Positions 20,335 to 28,975 are shown, counted from the stretch's first letter. The stretch: DNA of 34,620 bases from Candidatus Omnitrophota bacterium (GCA_018399975.1 JAGYNU010000005.1:1-34620); one strand, 5' to 3'. The notes: a model not told the origin generated them from the letters alone. Program-made: numbers and translations.

Positions 20335-21123
20335 ATGCCTGAGTTGCCCGATGTAGAGTATATGTTGAGGGGTTTTAAAGATTATATTATAGGTAAATCT
20401 GTAAAGGATTTTATTATATTGGATAGGAAGTTTGTTAAAATTTCTGATAGACTGATAAGTGCAGGGGTTGTAAATTCAAAAATTAGAGAAGTTATAAGGA
20501 AAGGAAAATATATATTAGTATTTTTTGATTCTGGATTTACTTTAGTTTTGCATATGGGTATGACTGGTTGGATAGATTTAGTGTCAAAAAGCAAAGAGGT
20601 AAAAAAACATGATAAGTTCAGACTAATATTTAAAGCAGGGAAAGAAATAAGGTATAATTGTTCTAGGAAGTTAGGAAAAATAAGATTAACATTAGATGAA
20701 AGATTTAACGAGTTGTCAGGGCTGAATAATTTAGGAGTAGATGCATTAAGTGAGGCATTTACATGTGATGTGTTAGGATTTTTATTAAAAAAAACCGATT
20801 CATATTTAAAATCTTTTTTTATCAATCAATCTTATATCGCTGGGATTGGCAATGTTTATGCTGACGAAATTCTTTTTAAAAGCAGAATCTCGCCTAAAAG
20901 AAAAACATCCAGTTTAAATAGATTAGAAGTTAAAAGTTTATATAAAAATACTAAGAGAATTTTAAATAAAGCCATCAGTAATTATAATAGTATAAATAAA
21001 AATAATAATTTACTTTTAAATAGGAGAAAAAAGGGGCAAAAATGCCCCAATTGTAACCGGAAATTAAAGATAGAAAAAATATCAGGTAGAACTACTTTCT
21101 TTTGCAGTAAATGTCAAAAATAA
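20335..21123 (+). CDS. mutM: Fpg/MutM family DNA glycosylase
   Basis: It removes oxidised bases from DNA and cuts the backbone at the resulting site. The 262 residues begin MPELPDVEYML, giving the catalytic Pro and Glu after Met removal. RKGKYILVFF holds the conserved Lys, VLHMGMTG is the intercalating region, and NQSYIAGIGNVYADEILF is the H2TH motif. The end CPNCNRKLKIEKISGRTTFFCSKCQ is a complete four-Cys zinc finger. agaggag upstream sets the start. The DVE at the start, where classical Fpg has EVE, leaves an Nei-like substrate range possible. Confidence 0.95.
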   Translation: MPELPDVEYMLRGFKDYIIGKSVKDFIILDRKFVKISDRLISAGVVNSKIREVIRKGKYILVFFDSGFTLVLHMGMTGWIDLVSKSKEVKKHDKFRLIFKAGKEIRYNCSRKLGKIRLTLDERFNELSGLNNLGVDALSEAFTCDVLGFLLKKTDSYLKSFFINQSYIAGIGNVYADEILFKSRISPKRKTSSLNRLEVKSLYKNTKRILNKAISNYNSINKNNNLLLNRRKKGQKCPNCNRKLKIEKISGRTTFFCSKCQK

Positions 21124-21140
21124 CATTTTAAAAATATGCA

Positions 21141-22274
21141 ATGTTTTCTCATAGTATAAAACTCTTTAAAATTTTTGGTATAGAAGTAGAAATTCATATA
21201 AGCTGGTTTATAATATTTTTGCTTATAGTTTGGACTTTGGCTACTGCTTATTTTCCTTATTATTATCATAATTTAAGTTCTGATACCTATTGGATTATGG
21301 GAGTAGCTGCTGCTATTTTACTTTTTGTTTCGGTTTTACTTCATGAATTGTCGCATTCTTTAGTAGCAAAAAAAAATGGATTATCTATAAAAAAGATAAC
21401 ATTGTTTATTTTCGGGGGAGTAGCTCATATGTCTAACGAACCTCCCGATGCTTCTACAGAATTTAAGATGGCAATAGCAGGCCCACTATGTAGTATTTTT
21501 TTAATGTTATTTTTTCTTTTATTGGGAGAATTTATTAAAAGTATGTATTTATGGATTCCTATTTATGCTGTAGTTAGATATTTATCTATTATAAACGGCA
21601 TGTTGGCAGGTTTTAATCTTATTCCTGGATTTCCTCTTGATGGAGGTAGAGTTCTAAGAGCTGTTATATGGAAATGGACAAAAAATTTGAAGAGGGCTAC
21701 ATGGATTGTTTCTAATATAGGGAAAGTGGTAGCTTTTTTATTGGTAGCTTTAGGACTCTTAAATATTTTGTTTGGTTATAATTTTATTGGAGGGATATGG
21801 TTAATATTTATTGGATTTTTTTTACATCAGGCAGCGACCACTGGGTATATGCAAGTTTCATTAAGACAAGCTTTAAGTGGTGTTTTAGCTAAGGATATTA
21901 TGAAAAAAGATGTAATTACTGTATATAAGCATATGAATTTGAATGAGTTGATAAACGAATATTTTTTAAGATATAAATATAAAAGTTTTCCTGTAATCGA
22001 GGATGATAAAGTTGTAGGTATGGTAGATTTGAATAGCATAAAAGAGATAAATAAAGATAAATGGATTAATGTTACAGTTAATGAAGTAATGAATAATAGT
22101 GTTGATAAAATAAGTGTAACTCCACATCAAGAAGCTGTATTAGTAATGAATAAACTTATGAGAAATGATATAGGTAAAGTGTTGGTAATAGACAGAGGGA
22201 AACATTTATTAGGTATTCTTACAAGAAAAGACATTATACAGCTTTTAAGTTTAAAAACTGATTTAGGCATTTAG
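21141..22274 (+). CDS. Site-2 protease family (M50) with two CBS domains
   Basis: This is an intramembrane zinc metalloprotease of the SpoIVFB-like branch. The 377 residues contain several membrane helices, the zinc motif HELSH at residues 68-72, and the second metal-ligand region NLIPGFPLDGGR (Asp about 167). The cytosolic C-terminal part carries two CBS repeats (VLAKDIMKKDVITV...VVGMVDL and VNEVMNN...LLGILTRKDI), which in such proteins bind adenine nucleotides. No target can be named from context. It follows mutM by 17 bases and precedes the GspG-like gene by 3. Confidence 0.93.
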   Translation: MFSHSIKLFKIFGIEVEIHISWFIIFLLIVWTLATAYFPYYYHNLSSDTYWIMGVAAAILLFVSVLLHELSHSLVAKKNGLSIKKITLFIFGGVAHMSNEPPDASTEFKMAIAGPLCSIFLMLFFLLLGEFIKSMYLWIPIYAVVRYLSIINGMLAGFNLIPGFPLDGGRVLRAVIWKWTKNLKRATWIVSNIGKVVAFLLVALGLLNILFGYNFIGGIWLIFIGFFLHQAATTGYMQVSLRQALSGVLAKDIMKKDVITVYKHMNLNELINEYFLRYKYKSFPVIEDDKVVGMVDLNSIKEINKDKWINVTVNEVMNNSVDKISVTPHQEAVLVMNKLMRNDIGKVLVIDRGKHLLGILTRKDIIQLLSLKTDLGI

Positions 22275-22277
22275 AAA

Positions 22278-22649
22278 ATGATTAGAATCAAACATATAAA
22301 GCGTATAGTTTTGGAAGCAGTTATATATATATCTATTATTTCTATAATTATGGCTTTATTTGCATTTTTATATTCTCAATTTTGTGAAACTGCAAAATAT
22401 ATTATTGTGCAAGCGGATTTAAGAAATTTAAATATAGCTTTAGAAGTATATAAATATAAAACAGGAAAATATCCATATAGCCTTAGGCAATTAATTGTTT
22501 ATTTTAGTGCTAAAGATGATGAAAATAATTTAGGATTAATTTTCCCGCGGATAGATAAAAAAGGTTATCCGTTAGATCCGTTTAATAATAGATATATCTA
22601 TGATAAAGAGAGCTTTACGATTACACTCTCTAAATCATGTGTTCATTAA
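22278..22649 (+). CDS. Single-pass membrane protein with GspG-like C-terminal region
   Basis: The 123 residues have a basic start (MIRIKHIKR), one hydrophobic helix (about 11-33), then QADLRNLNIALEVYKYKTGKYPYSLRQL and DPFNNRYIYDKE. The latter two resemble the soluble part of type II secretion major pseudopilins (GspG: long helix, GKYP, DPWGxPY). The prepilin peptidase site with Gly-Phe and Glu at +5 is missing, so it is probably not assembled as a pilin in the usual way. It begins 3 bases after the protease gene, suggesting they are made together. Confidence 0.75.
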   Translation: MIRIKHIKRIVLEAVIYISIISIIMALFAFLYSQFCETAKYIIVQADLRNLNIALEVYKYKTGKYPYSLRQLIVYFSAKDDENNLGLIFPRIDKKGYPLDPFNNRYIYDKESFTITLSKSCVH

Positions 22650-22670
22650 ACATTAAAAGGAGGTGAGAGA

Positions 22671-23144
22671 ATGTCAAAAATTTTAATTGGTTACTTTTCA
22701 CGATTAGGTAGCACTGAAAAAATGGCAAAGATTATTCAAGATTCTATAAAAGAAGAGAAAGTTGAAGTAGTTTGTAAAAAAATATCAGATATTGAAGCAG
22801 AAGAGTTTCTCGGATTTGATGGTATTATATTGGGGACTCCTACATATTATGGGTCCATGGCTTGGCAGATTAAAAGAATATTAGATGAAAGTGTTAAATA
22901 TCATGGGGAGTTGGTAGGTAAAGTTGGTGCTGCTTTTTCATCTGCTACCGATATAGGAGGGGGAAACGAAACAGCTATATTAGATATTTTACACTTTTTT
23001 TTAATTCATGGGATGATAATCAAAGGTTATCCTAATGGGGATCATTATGGGCCTGTTAGTATTTCAGAACCCGATGATAGAGTTATTCAGCAGTGTAGAG
23101 AATTAGGCAAGGATATAACTGCTTTAATAAAGAGGTTAGGTTAA
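22671..23144 (+). CDS. Flavodoxin-like NAD(P)H:quinone oxidoreductase (WrbA-like)
   Basis: This 157-residue protein has the flavodoxin fold. ILIGYFSRLGSTEKMA binds the FMN phosphate, ILGTPTYYGSMAWQIKRILD is typical of the WrbA/NADPH-dependent FMN reductase group, and AAFSSATDIGGGNETAILDIL follows. It is shorter than WrbA (about 200), so the exact enzyme is uncertain; a plain flavodoxin-like reductase is the alternative. A near-perfect ribosome binding site (aaaggaggtgag) sets the start, the strongest among its neighbours. mnmG follows after 8 bases. Confidence 0.87.
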   Translation: MSKILIGYFSRLGSTEKMAKIIQDSIKEEKVEVVCKKISDIEAEEFLGFDGIILGTPTYYGSMAWQIKRILDESVKYHGELVGKVGAAFSSATDIGGGNETAILDILHFFLIHGMIIKGYPNGDHYGPVSISEPDDRVIQQCRELGKDITALIKRLG

Positions 23145-23152
23145 GTTAAGGT

Positions 23153-25033
23153 ATGAATTCAGAAAAACATGAAGCTGATGTTATTGTTGTAGGAGGCGGG
23201 CATGCGGGTATAGAAGCTGCGTTATCATGCGCTCGGTTAGGTTTAGAAGTTTTTTTGTTTACGATAAATTTGGATACTATTGGCTATATGCCTTGTAATC
23301 CAGCTGTCGGTGGATTAGCTAAAGGGCAATTAGTAAAAGAGTTAGATGCTCTTGGTGGAGAAATGGGAAAAGCAGTTGACGCAACTGGTATTCAGTTTAA
23401 AACTTTGAATACTAGCAGAGGGGTGGCTGTTCAATCTTCAAGAGCACAAGTTGATAAGAAAAAATATAATTTATATATGAAGCATATTGTAGAAAAGCAG
23501 GATAAATTATGTGTAAAACAAGCTAAAGTGGTAGACATTTTGGTTGAGGGTAATAAAGCTATTGGAGTTAAAACAAAAGAACAGGGCGAATTCTTAAGTA
23601 AGATGGTTATAATAACTCCCGGAACTTTTTTGAATGGGCTAATACACATTGGACTAAATAATTTTCCTGGTGGAAGAATAGGAGAAGAAGCATCAAATGA
23701 ACTTTCGGATAGATTAAGAAAATTAGGTTTTGAATTGGGTAGATTTAAAACTGGAACTTGTGCAAGATTGGATGCTAATACCATTAATTTTGATATATTA
23801 AAAAAACAGAAGGGTGACCAGAAAATTAATCCATTTTCTTTGTCCACTTCAGAGCTAAATAGAAAACAAATTTTTTGTTATATTACTTATACTAATCCTG
23901 AAACCCATCAAATAATAATGGATAATTTAGATAAATCTCCTTTATATACTGGAGTTATTATAGGAAAAGGGGTGAGATATTGTCCTTCTATTGAGGATAA
24001 AGTAGTTAAGTTTCCTGACAGAGAAAGGCATCATGTTTTTTTGGAACCTGAAGGTGAAGATACTATTGAGATTTATCCTAATGGTATATCTACTAGTTTA
24101 CCCATAGATGTGCAGGAGAAGATGATTTCTACTATAAGGGGTTTGGAAAATGCTCGTATTATGAGGCCGGGATATGGAATTGAACACGATTTTGTACAAC
24201 CTACTCAGTTAAATGCTACGTTAGAAACAAAGTTGATTAAAAATATGTTTTTTGCAGGACAAATAAATGGGACTACTGGATATGAAGAAGCGGCTGTGCA
24301 GGGTTTTGTAGCTGGGATAAATGCTTGCCATAAAATATTTAATAAACAGCCATTTATTATGAATAGGACGCAGAGTTATATCGGGGTTTTAATCGATGAT
24401 TTAATTACAAAGGGAGTAGATGAACCTTATAGAATGTTTACTTCACGTGCAGAATACCGGCTTTTACTAAGAGAAGATAATGTAGATTTGAGGTTGAGGA
24501 AATTAGGATATGATATAGGTTTAGTATCTAAAGAGGAGATCTATAAGTTAGAGGAAAAAATAAAAAAAATAAAAGAATTGAAAGCAAGATTAAGAAAAAC
24601 TATAGTTATTCCTAATAAAGTAAATAAAAAGTTAAAGGAATTAAATATTGGGATTCTCAAGAAAAATGTTACTGCTGAGAAATTGTTAAAACGTCCTGAT
24701 ATTAATTATAAAGATTTGTTAGAAATTTTAGGTAGTAATATTGAAAATTTTTCGGATAGTGTAACTAAACAGGTTGAGATTCAAGTAAAGTATCAAGGTT
24801 ATATAAATAGACAAGAGAAAGAGATTGAGAAATTTTATAAATTTGAGAGGATTAAAATTCCTAAAAGTTTAGATTATAGTAAAATTTCAGGTATTTCACG
24901 AGAGATAGTCGAAAAGTTAGATAAAATTAAACCTAAATCTTTAGGGCAAGCTTTAAGAATTACTGGAATTACTCCAGCATCAATATCAATATTAAGTGCA
25001 GTGATTAATAAAAGATATCAGAAACAAAAATAA
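23153..25033 (+). CDS. mnmG: tRNA U34 carboxymethylaminomethyl modification enzyme MnmG
   Basis: Together with MnmE it adds the carboxymethylaminomethyl group to U34 of several tRNAs. The 626 residues start with the FAD-binding VIVVGGGHAGIEAALSCARLG. Signatures are MPCNPAVGGLAKGQLVKELDALGG, GVRYCPSIEDKVVKFPDR, RPGYGIEHDFVQPTQL and GQINGTTGYEEAAVQGFVAG. The C-terminal helical domain with the MnmE/tRNA-binding region (YQGYINRQEKEIEKF) is complete. mnmE is not in the window. Confidence 0.97.
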   Translation: MNSEKHEADVIVVGGGHAGIEAALSCARLGLEVFLFTINLDTIGYMPCNPAVGGLAKGQLVKELDALGGEMGKAVDATGIQFKTLNTSRGVAVQSSRAQVDKKKYNLYMKHIVEKQDKLCVKQAKVVDILVEGNKAIGVKTKEQGEFLSKMVIITPGTFLNGLIHIGLNNFPGGRIGEEASNELSDRLRKLGFELGRFKTGTCARLDANTINFDILKKQKGDQKINPFSLSTSELNRKQIFCYITYTNPETHQIIMDNLDKSPLYTGVIIGKGVRYCPSIEDKVVKFPDRERHHVFLEPEGEDTIEIYPNGISTSLPIDVQEKMISTIRGLENARIMRPGYGIEHDFVQPTQLNATLETKLIKNMFFAGQINGTTGYEEAAVQGFVAGINACHKIFNKQPFIMNRTQSYIGVLIDDLITKGVDEPYRMFTSRAEYRLLLREDNVDLRLRKLGYDIGLVSKEEIYKLEEKIKKIKELKARLRKTIVIPNKVNKKLKELNIGILKKNVTAEKLLKRPDINYKDLLEILGSNIENFSDSVTKQVEIQVKYQGYINRQEKEIEKFYKFERIKIPKSLDYSKISGISREIVEKLDKIKPKSLGQALRITGITPASISILSAVINKRYQKQK

Positions 25034-25060
25034 ATGGAATAAAACATATTTTAGATTTTT

Positions 25061-25252
25061 TTAGATATGCGAGAAGTGTTTCCAATTTAAGCCTTTTTCT
25101 ATTTGGGGAAGCCCATTTTTTAGAGGGACTCTAGCTCTTCTTATTTCATTATTTATATCGATAATAAATATATAAGTCATTTGTTGCCCACGATGGTTAT
25201 GTTTAAATAATTCTGCCAGTATTTTAAGTTTATTAGTATTTTTATTTTTCAT
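25061..25252 (-). CDS. Unknown small protein, second gene of a coupled pair
   Basis: I do not recognise this 63-residue protein. It starts MKNKNTNKLKILAELFKHNHRGQQ and contains a strand-rich middle (MTYIFIIDINNEIRRARVPL); it has no membrane segment or Cys. The start codon lies 1 base after the stop of the 112-residue gene upstream, so its translation is probably coupled. That arrangement is the main reason to believe it is real. It converges on mnmG. Confidence 0.6.
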   Translation of the reverse strand: MKNKNTNKLKILAELFKHNHRGQQMTYIFIIDINNEIRRARVPLKNGLPQIEKGLNWKHFSHI

Positions 25253-25253
25253 T

Positions 25254-25592
25254 TTAAACCTTTTTGTTCTTTGCTAAATTTACAATTTCGAGTTCATATG
25301 TATGTTCATAATCTATCGGAATAATTTGAGCATTAAATTTTATTAATATTTTTCCTTTTATTTTCCAATTAAATTTTTTGGTATTTTTACAAGTGTCAAT
25401 ATCTTTTAATATATGTATTTCAGGTTTTTTTATAGAAATATTTCTTATGGACCTTAAAGGGTTGTTTATAAAATATTTTGTTTCTCGGTTACTTTCTATC
25501 AGTATATTGTTTTTTCTTAGTATTTCCGTAGCAGATATATTTTTTATTCTTTTGTTTTTTGAAGTTAAATTTTTGAAAATTATTTCTTTCAT
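25254..25592 (-). CDS. Unknown protein, first gene of a coupled pair
   Basis: This 112-residue, Lys/Ile/Asn-rich soluble protein is not recognised. It starts MKEIIFKNLTSKNKRIKN and ends with a strand-like stretch (IKGKILIKFNAQIIPIDYEHTYELEIVNL). One Cys is present. A good ribosome binding site (aaaggag, 6 bases before ATG on the minus strand) supports it. The next gene follows with a 1-base gap. The + strand ORF at 25378-25626 is hydrophobic only because it is the mirror of this gene. Confidence 0.65.
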   Translation of the reverse strand: MKEIIFKNLTSKNKRIKNISATEILRKNNILIESNRETKYFINNPLRSIRNISIKKPEIHILKDIDTCKNTKKFNWKIKGKILIKFNAQIIPIDYEHTYELEIVNLAKNKKV

Positions 25593-25922
25593 TTTTTCTC
25601 CTTTTTTATATTTATGGTTTAAGTAATAAGCAAAAAATATGCCAATTTAATATTTAATTTAATTTTTTATTTTAAGTATCTAATAATAAATAACTTATGT
25701 AATTTGTATGTATTGTTGTGTATCTATTTTAGATATAAAAAGATGATTGATAATAGCCTAATTTGTAAATATTTATTTTATTTTATTTTATTTTTTTACA
25801 CCCTAATTATTTTTTTTTATCAGTAGGCTGTTTCTATTTTTTAAAAACCCTTGAAAGTATTAGTACATAGATGATATAATTCATGCACTGCCAGATTATT
25901 TTTTTTGAAAGGATAGTCTTAT
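25593..25922. other. AT-rich gap between divergent transcription units
   Basis: 330 bases without a credible gene. It is extremely AT-rich, with long T runs around 25770-25820 (repeated ttta units) and a distant AGCCTA/TAGGCT pair. Its 3' end carries the promoter of the DUF167 gene; the opposite end must hold the promoter of the unknown minus-strand pair, which I could not define. Confidence 0.6.
25851..25880 (+). promoter_or_regulatory. Probable sigma-70 promoter of the DUF167-bioY unit
   Basis: TTGAAA, an 18-base spacer and a perfect TATAAT. The start of transcription would fall near 25887, about 36 bases before the ATG, and is followed by a gaaagga ribosome-binding region. Confidence 0.65.
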
Positions 25923-26150
25923 ATGAATATTGAAGTGAAGGTTATTACTAATGCTGTCAAACAAAGAGTTATAAAAGAGTATAGTGGATTGAAAGTTTAT
26001 GTTAATTCTTCGCCTACTAAAGGGAAAGCTAATAAGGAATTAAGAGAGGTTTTATCCAATTATTATAATTTACCTAAATCTAATATAAACATAGTGAAAG
26101 GTATAAAGAGTAGAAAAAAAATAGTGCAAATAAAACAGGAGTTTAAATGA
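25923..26150 (+). CDS. DUF167 (YggU) family protein
   Basis: The 75 residues match the DUF167/UPF0235 family: IEVKVITNAVKQRVIKEYSG, LKVYVNSSPTKGKANKELREVLS, and VKGIKSRKKIVQI. The function is unknown. The family's Lys-Gly-Lys-Ala-Asn segment is intact. Its stop overlaps the bioY start (ATGATG), so the two are coupled, although no shared role is known. Confidence 0.9.
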   Translation: MNIEVKVITNAVKQRVIKEYSGLKVYVNSSPTKGKANKELREVLSNYYNLPKSNINIVKGIKSRKKIVQIKQEFK

Positions 26151-26713
26151 TGAAAAAGGAGTTAATAATTGATAATTTAAATAGGATTATAAATAAAAAG
26201 CTTATTGTAAATCCTTTGTTGCTCAGTATATTAGGCATAATGACATTTAGTATTTTAACTGCACTTGGTGCTTTTATTCATATACCATTGCCTTTTACTC
26301 CTGTTCCAATTACGTTACAAACATTCTTTGTTTTGCTTTCGGGTTTAATTTTGGGACAAAGAGATGCTGCTTTTAGTCAGATTGCTTATTTTTTGTTAGG
26401 GGGATTAGGGGTTCCTATTTTTGCTGTTGCAGGTATTGGTTTAATGTCTGTAACCACAGGTTATTTAATTGGTTTTATTTTTGCTGCATGGATAGTGGGT
26501 AAATTAACTATAGAAAATAAGTCTTTATTATGGTTGACCTTTGTTTTAATTATAGCAAGTGCATTAATATTGGTTTTTGGTAGCGTTTGGCTAATTGTTT
26601 TTTTAGATATAAGTTTATCACAATCATTATTTTTAGGAATGTTTCCTTTTATTATAGGTGATGTAGTTAAAATATTTTTAGTATTATTAGTATATAAAAA
26701 TTTGTTTAATTAA
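26147..26713 (+). CDS. bioY: Biotin transporter BioY (ECF substrate-binding subunit)
   Basis: It is a membrane protein that binds biotin and brings it in, alone or with an ECF ATPase/transmembrane pair. The 188 residues have five or six helices. The family signature is PLPFTPVPITLQTFFVLLSGLILGQRDA, followed by YFLLGGLGVPIFA and TTGYLIGF. ATG 26147 or ATG 26150 could be used. No bioM/bioN-like ATPase is nearby, so a shared ECF module elsewhere is likely. It suggests biotin is taken up from outside. Confidence 0.95.
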   Translation: MMKKELIIDNLNRIINKKLIVNPLLLSILGIMTFSILTALGAFIHIPLPFTPVPITLQTFFVLLSGLILGQRDAAFSQIAYFLLGGLGVPIFAVAGIGLMSVTTGYLIGFIFAAWIVGKLTIENKSLLWLTFVLIIASALILVFGSVWLIVFLDISLSQSLFLGMFPFIIGDVVKIFLVLLVYKNLFN

Positions 26714-26719
26714 AACATT

Positions 26720-27673
26720 ATGAATAAGAAAATTTACGATTTGGTAATCATTGGAGCTGGGCCTGCTGGGTTGACTGCTGCTATTTTTGCAGCCCGATAT
26801 GGTTTAAATATAGCAGTATTTGAAAAATTAGTTCCGGGAGGACAAATTACTGTAACTGACACTATAGAAAATTATCCAGGGATTAATGATAAGATTTCTG
26901 GATATGAATTAGCTAATAGATTTAAAAAACACGCTGAGAGATATGATATAGATTTTGAAAATGAAGAGGTTATAAAATTGTCAAAGGAAAAATCAAAGTT
27001 TTTAATACAATTAAGAGAATATAATATTGAAAGTTATTCTGTGATAATGGCTACGGGTTCTCAACCTAGAAAGTTGTCTATTCCAGGGGAAGAGGAATTT
27101 ATCGGTAGAGGAGTGAGTTTTTGCGCGACTTGTGATGGTCCTTTTTATAAAGATAAAAATGTTGCAGTAATAGGTGGAGGCAACACTGCTGTTGAAGAAG
27201 CTTTATATTTGTCTGAAATAGCAAATTCAGTTAAGTTAGTGCATAAGCGTGACAAACTAAGAGCAGTAGAGGTTTATCGAAAAAGGATTGAGAAAAAGGG
27301 GAATGTAGATTTAATACTTGAATCTGTGCCTATTGAAATTATAGGAGAAGATAAAGTTAAAAGTTTAAAGATTAAATCATTGCCTAAAAACAAAAAGTTT
27401 GATGTAAAATGTGATGGTATATTTGTTTTTATTGGATATCTTCCTAATAAAAAGCTTGTTGAAGATATTGTTGACCTTGATGATAAAGGACATGTTATAA
27501 GTGATGATAATATGAGTTCTTCTTGCGAAGGTTTGTTTGTTGCTGGCGATTTAAGAAGAAAGAGACTAAGGCAAGTAATTACAGCTTGTTCTGATGGAGC
27601 TATCGCTAGTGATTCAGCTTATCGATATGTAAGTGAATTAAAAGGTGAAGCATATTCAGGTTGGGCAGAGTAA
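26720..27673 (+). CDS. trxB: Thioredoxin reductase
   Basis: It reduces thioredoxin with NADPH through FAD and a redox disulfide. The 317 residues show the FAD site VIIGAGPAGLTAAIFAARYG, PGGQITVTDTIENYPG, the active CATCD, the NADPH site VAVIGGGNTAVEEALYLS, and AGDLRRKRLRQVITACSDGAIA near the end. All are intact. It follows bioY by 6 bases. Confidence 0.95.
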   Translation: MNKKIYDLVIIGAGPAGLTAAIFAARYGLNIAVFEKLVPGGQITVTDTIENYPGINDKISGYELANRFKKHAERYDIDFENEEVIKLSKEKSKFLIQLREYNIESYSVIMATGSQPRKLSIPGEEEFIGRGVSFCATCDGPFYKDKNVAVIGGGNTAVEEALYLSEIANSVKLVHKRDKLRAVEVYRKRIEKKGNVDLILESVPIEIIGEDKVKSLKIKSLPKNKKFDVKCDGIFVFIGYLPNKKLVEDIVDLDDKGHVISDDNMSSSCEGLFVAGDLRRKRLRQVITACSDGAIASDSAYRYVSELKGEAYSGWAE

Positions 27674-27707
27674 AAATTTATTTTTAAAATTTAACAATTT
27701 TCAAATA

Positions 27708-28139
27708 ATGGCTGTTAGTACTATAAGAGAATTTTCTGCGGGGGGAGTAGTTTTAAATTTACTTAAAAAAAATGCAGATATTATATTAATAAATAGAAGA
27801 AACAGTAATATTTGGTGTTTACCAAAAGGTAAGATAGAAGAGGGCGAAAAAAAAGAGCAGACAGCTTTACGAGAAGTACGGGAAGAAACAGGCGTTTTTG
27901 CTAAAATAATAAAAAGAATTGATAAAATAAACTATCGGTTTTATAAAGATAGAAATGTTAAGTGTTTTAAAACAGTTTATTTTTATATGATGAAATATAA
28001 AAGTGGGGATATTAATGCTAATAGTTTTGAAGTAGATAATGTTAATTGGTTTAATATAGATAAGGCATTGTTGAAAATGAATTATAAAAGTGAAAAGGAA
28101 ATCGTTAAAAAAGTAAAAATAATGTTAAATAATAATTGA
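27708..28139 (+). CDS. Nudix hydrolase, probably Ap4A-hydrolase-like
   Basis: It hydrolyses a nucleoside diphosphate linked to another group. The Nudix box is perfect: GKIEEGEKKEQTALREVREETGV. The start REFSAGGVVLN and the FKTVYFYMMKY segment fit the diadenosine tetraphosphatase branch, but substrate is inference. The ORF track begins at GTG 27645 inside trxB; ATG 27708 (MAVSTIREFSAGG) is far more likely and gives 143 residues. It ends 4 bases before the end of the convergent TPR gene. Confidence 0.9.
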   Translation: MAVSTIREFSAGGVVLNLLKKNADIILINRRNSNIWCLPKGKIEEGEKKEQTALREVREETGVFAKIIKRIDKINYRFYKDRNVKCFKTVYFYMMKYKSGDINANSFEVDNVNWFNIDKALLKMNYKSEKEIVKKVKIMLNNN

Positions 28140-28143
28140 ATTA

Positions 28144-28521
28144 TTAAAATGAAGTTAGTTTAAAATATTTTTTAATTAAATTTTTGAATTCAACGTTTTC
28201 TTTTATATTATTAAAATCAGAATCTTGCAACATATACTCTACATCATCATATCCAAGTTTTATTGCTTTATTTAAATAATTTAAAGCTTCTTTTGAATTA
28301 TTGAGCAACGAGTAATTACATGCAATATTATAAAATACTATTGGGTCTTTTGGCTTAAGTTCTGCTAAACGTTTATCAATTTCAAGCCCCTTTTTATATT
28401 GTCCTGTTTTTGTATATGCATTGGCAAGTGGAATTAAAGCTTCTGTATAGTTTGGTTTTTCCTGTATGATTTTTTTAAAAAAATCTATCTCGAATTTGTA
28501 ATTATTATTTTCTTCTTCCAT
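28144..28521 (-). CDS. Small tetratricopeptide-repeat protein
   Basis: The 125 residues are almost all TPR helices. Two clear repeats are EALIPLANAYTKTGQYKKGLEIDKRL and IVFYNIACNYSLLNNSKEALNYLNKAI, followed by a degenerate third of the kind often seen at TPR ends (YMLQDSDFNNIKENVEFKNL). There is no signal peptide, so it is probably a cytosolic adaptor. Its partner is unknown. It is divergent from the small membrane protein at 28646. Confidence 0.85.
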   Translation of the reverse strand: MEEENNNYKFEIDFFKKIIQEKPNYTEALIPLANAYTKTGQYKKGLEIDKRLAELKPKDPIVFYNIACNYSLLNNSKEALNYLNKAIKLGYDDVEYMLQDSDFNNIKENVEFKNLIKKYFKLTSF

Positions 28522-28546
28522 TATATTTTAATATTGTATTTTGATG

Positions 28547-28575
28547 TTGACTTTTATTGTAGTTTAAGTTATCAT
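28547..28575 (+). promoter_or_regulatory. Probable sigma-70 promoter of the acidic-tailed membrane protein
   Basis: TTGACT, a 17-base spacer and TATCAT. Transcription would begin near 28582, leaving a leader of about 64 bases before ATG 28646. Confidence 0.5.
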
Positions 28576-28645
28576 ATTAACAGTTTGATGTCAACTTAGT
28601 TTTAATATGTATTTTTTTAATTTTCAAGTAAGGAGGTGTAGGTGC

Positions 28646-28975
28646 ATGGGAAAGTTTATAGCAGTTATAGGTGGATTAATAGCTATTATTTTAGGCGTTA
28701 TAGGCATAGTAGTATGGTGGCCTGAATTTGTTTTAGTTCTTAAAGGGATTGTTCCTGCATTTTTAGTATTAGTAGGTTTAATTGCTTTAATTGCTGGAAT
28801 AGGAGAAATAAAAGATACTATGGCCAGGAAAAAAGAAGAAAAAAAAGAAGAAGTTACAGAGACAGAATCTCCTGAAGCAGAAAAGAATAAAGAACAGGAT
28901 GAAAGTAGCGAAGCAAGTGAAAGTTCTGAAGAAACTTCAGAAGAGTCAGAAGAAACCGAAGAATCTGAAGAATAA
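28646..28975 (+). CDS. Small membrane protein with a long acidic tail
   Basis: I chose ATG 28646 because the excellent ribosome binding site aaggaggtg lies 9 bases upstream; the track start at 28607 would put that site inside the gene. The 109 residues have two hydrophobic helices (FIAVIGGLIAIILGVIGIVVWW and FVLVLKGIVPAFLVLVGLIALIAGI), a basic patch (ARKKEEKKEE), and about 45 residues dominated by Glu and Ser. The tail is low complexity and probably unfolded in the cytosol. No family is recognised. It forms its own unit, with a promoter and a terminator. Confidence 0.8.
   Translation: MGKFIAVIGGLIAIILGVIGIVVWWPEFVLVLKGIVPAFLVLVGLIALIAGIGEIKDTMARKKEEKKEEVTETESPEAEKNKEQDESSEASESSEETSEESEETEESEE

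Noticed and set aside
25378-25626. 82-residue hydrophobic + strand ORF
   Set aside because: Its Phe/Leu/Ile-rich content is the expected mirror of the Lys/Asn-rich gene on the minus strand, which has the better ribosome binding site.
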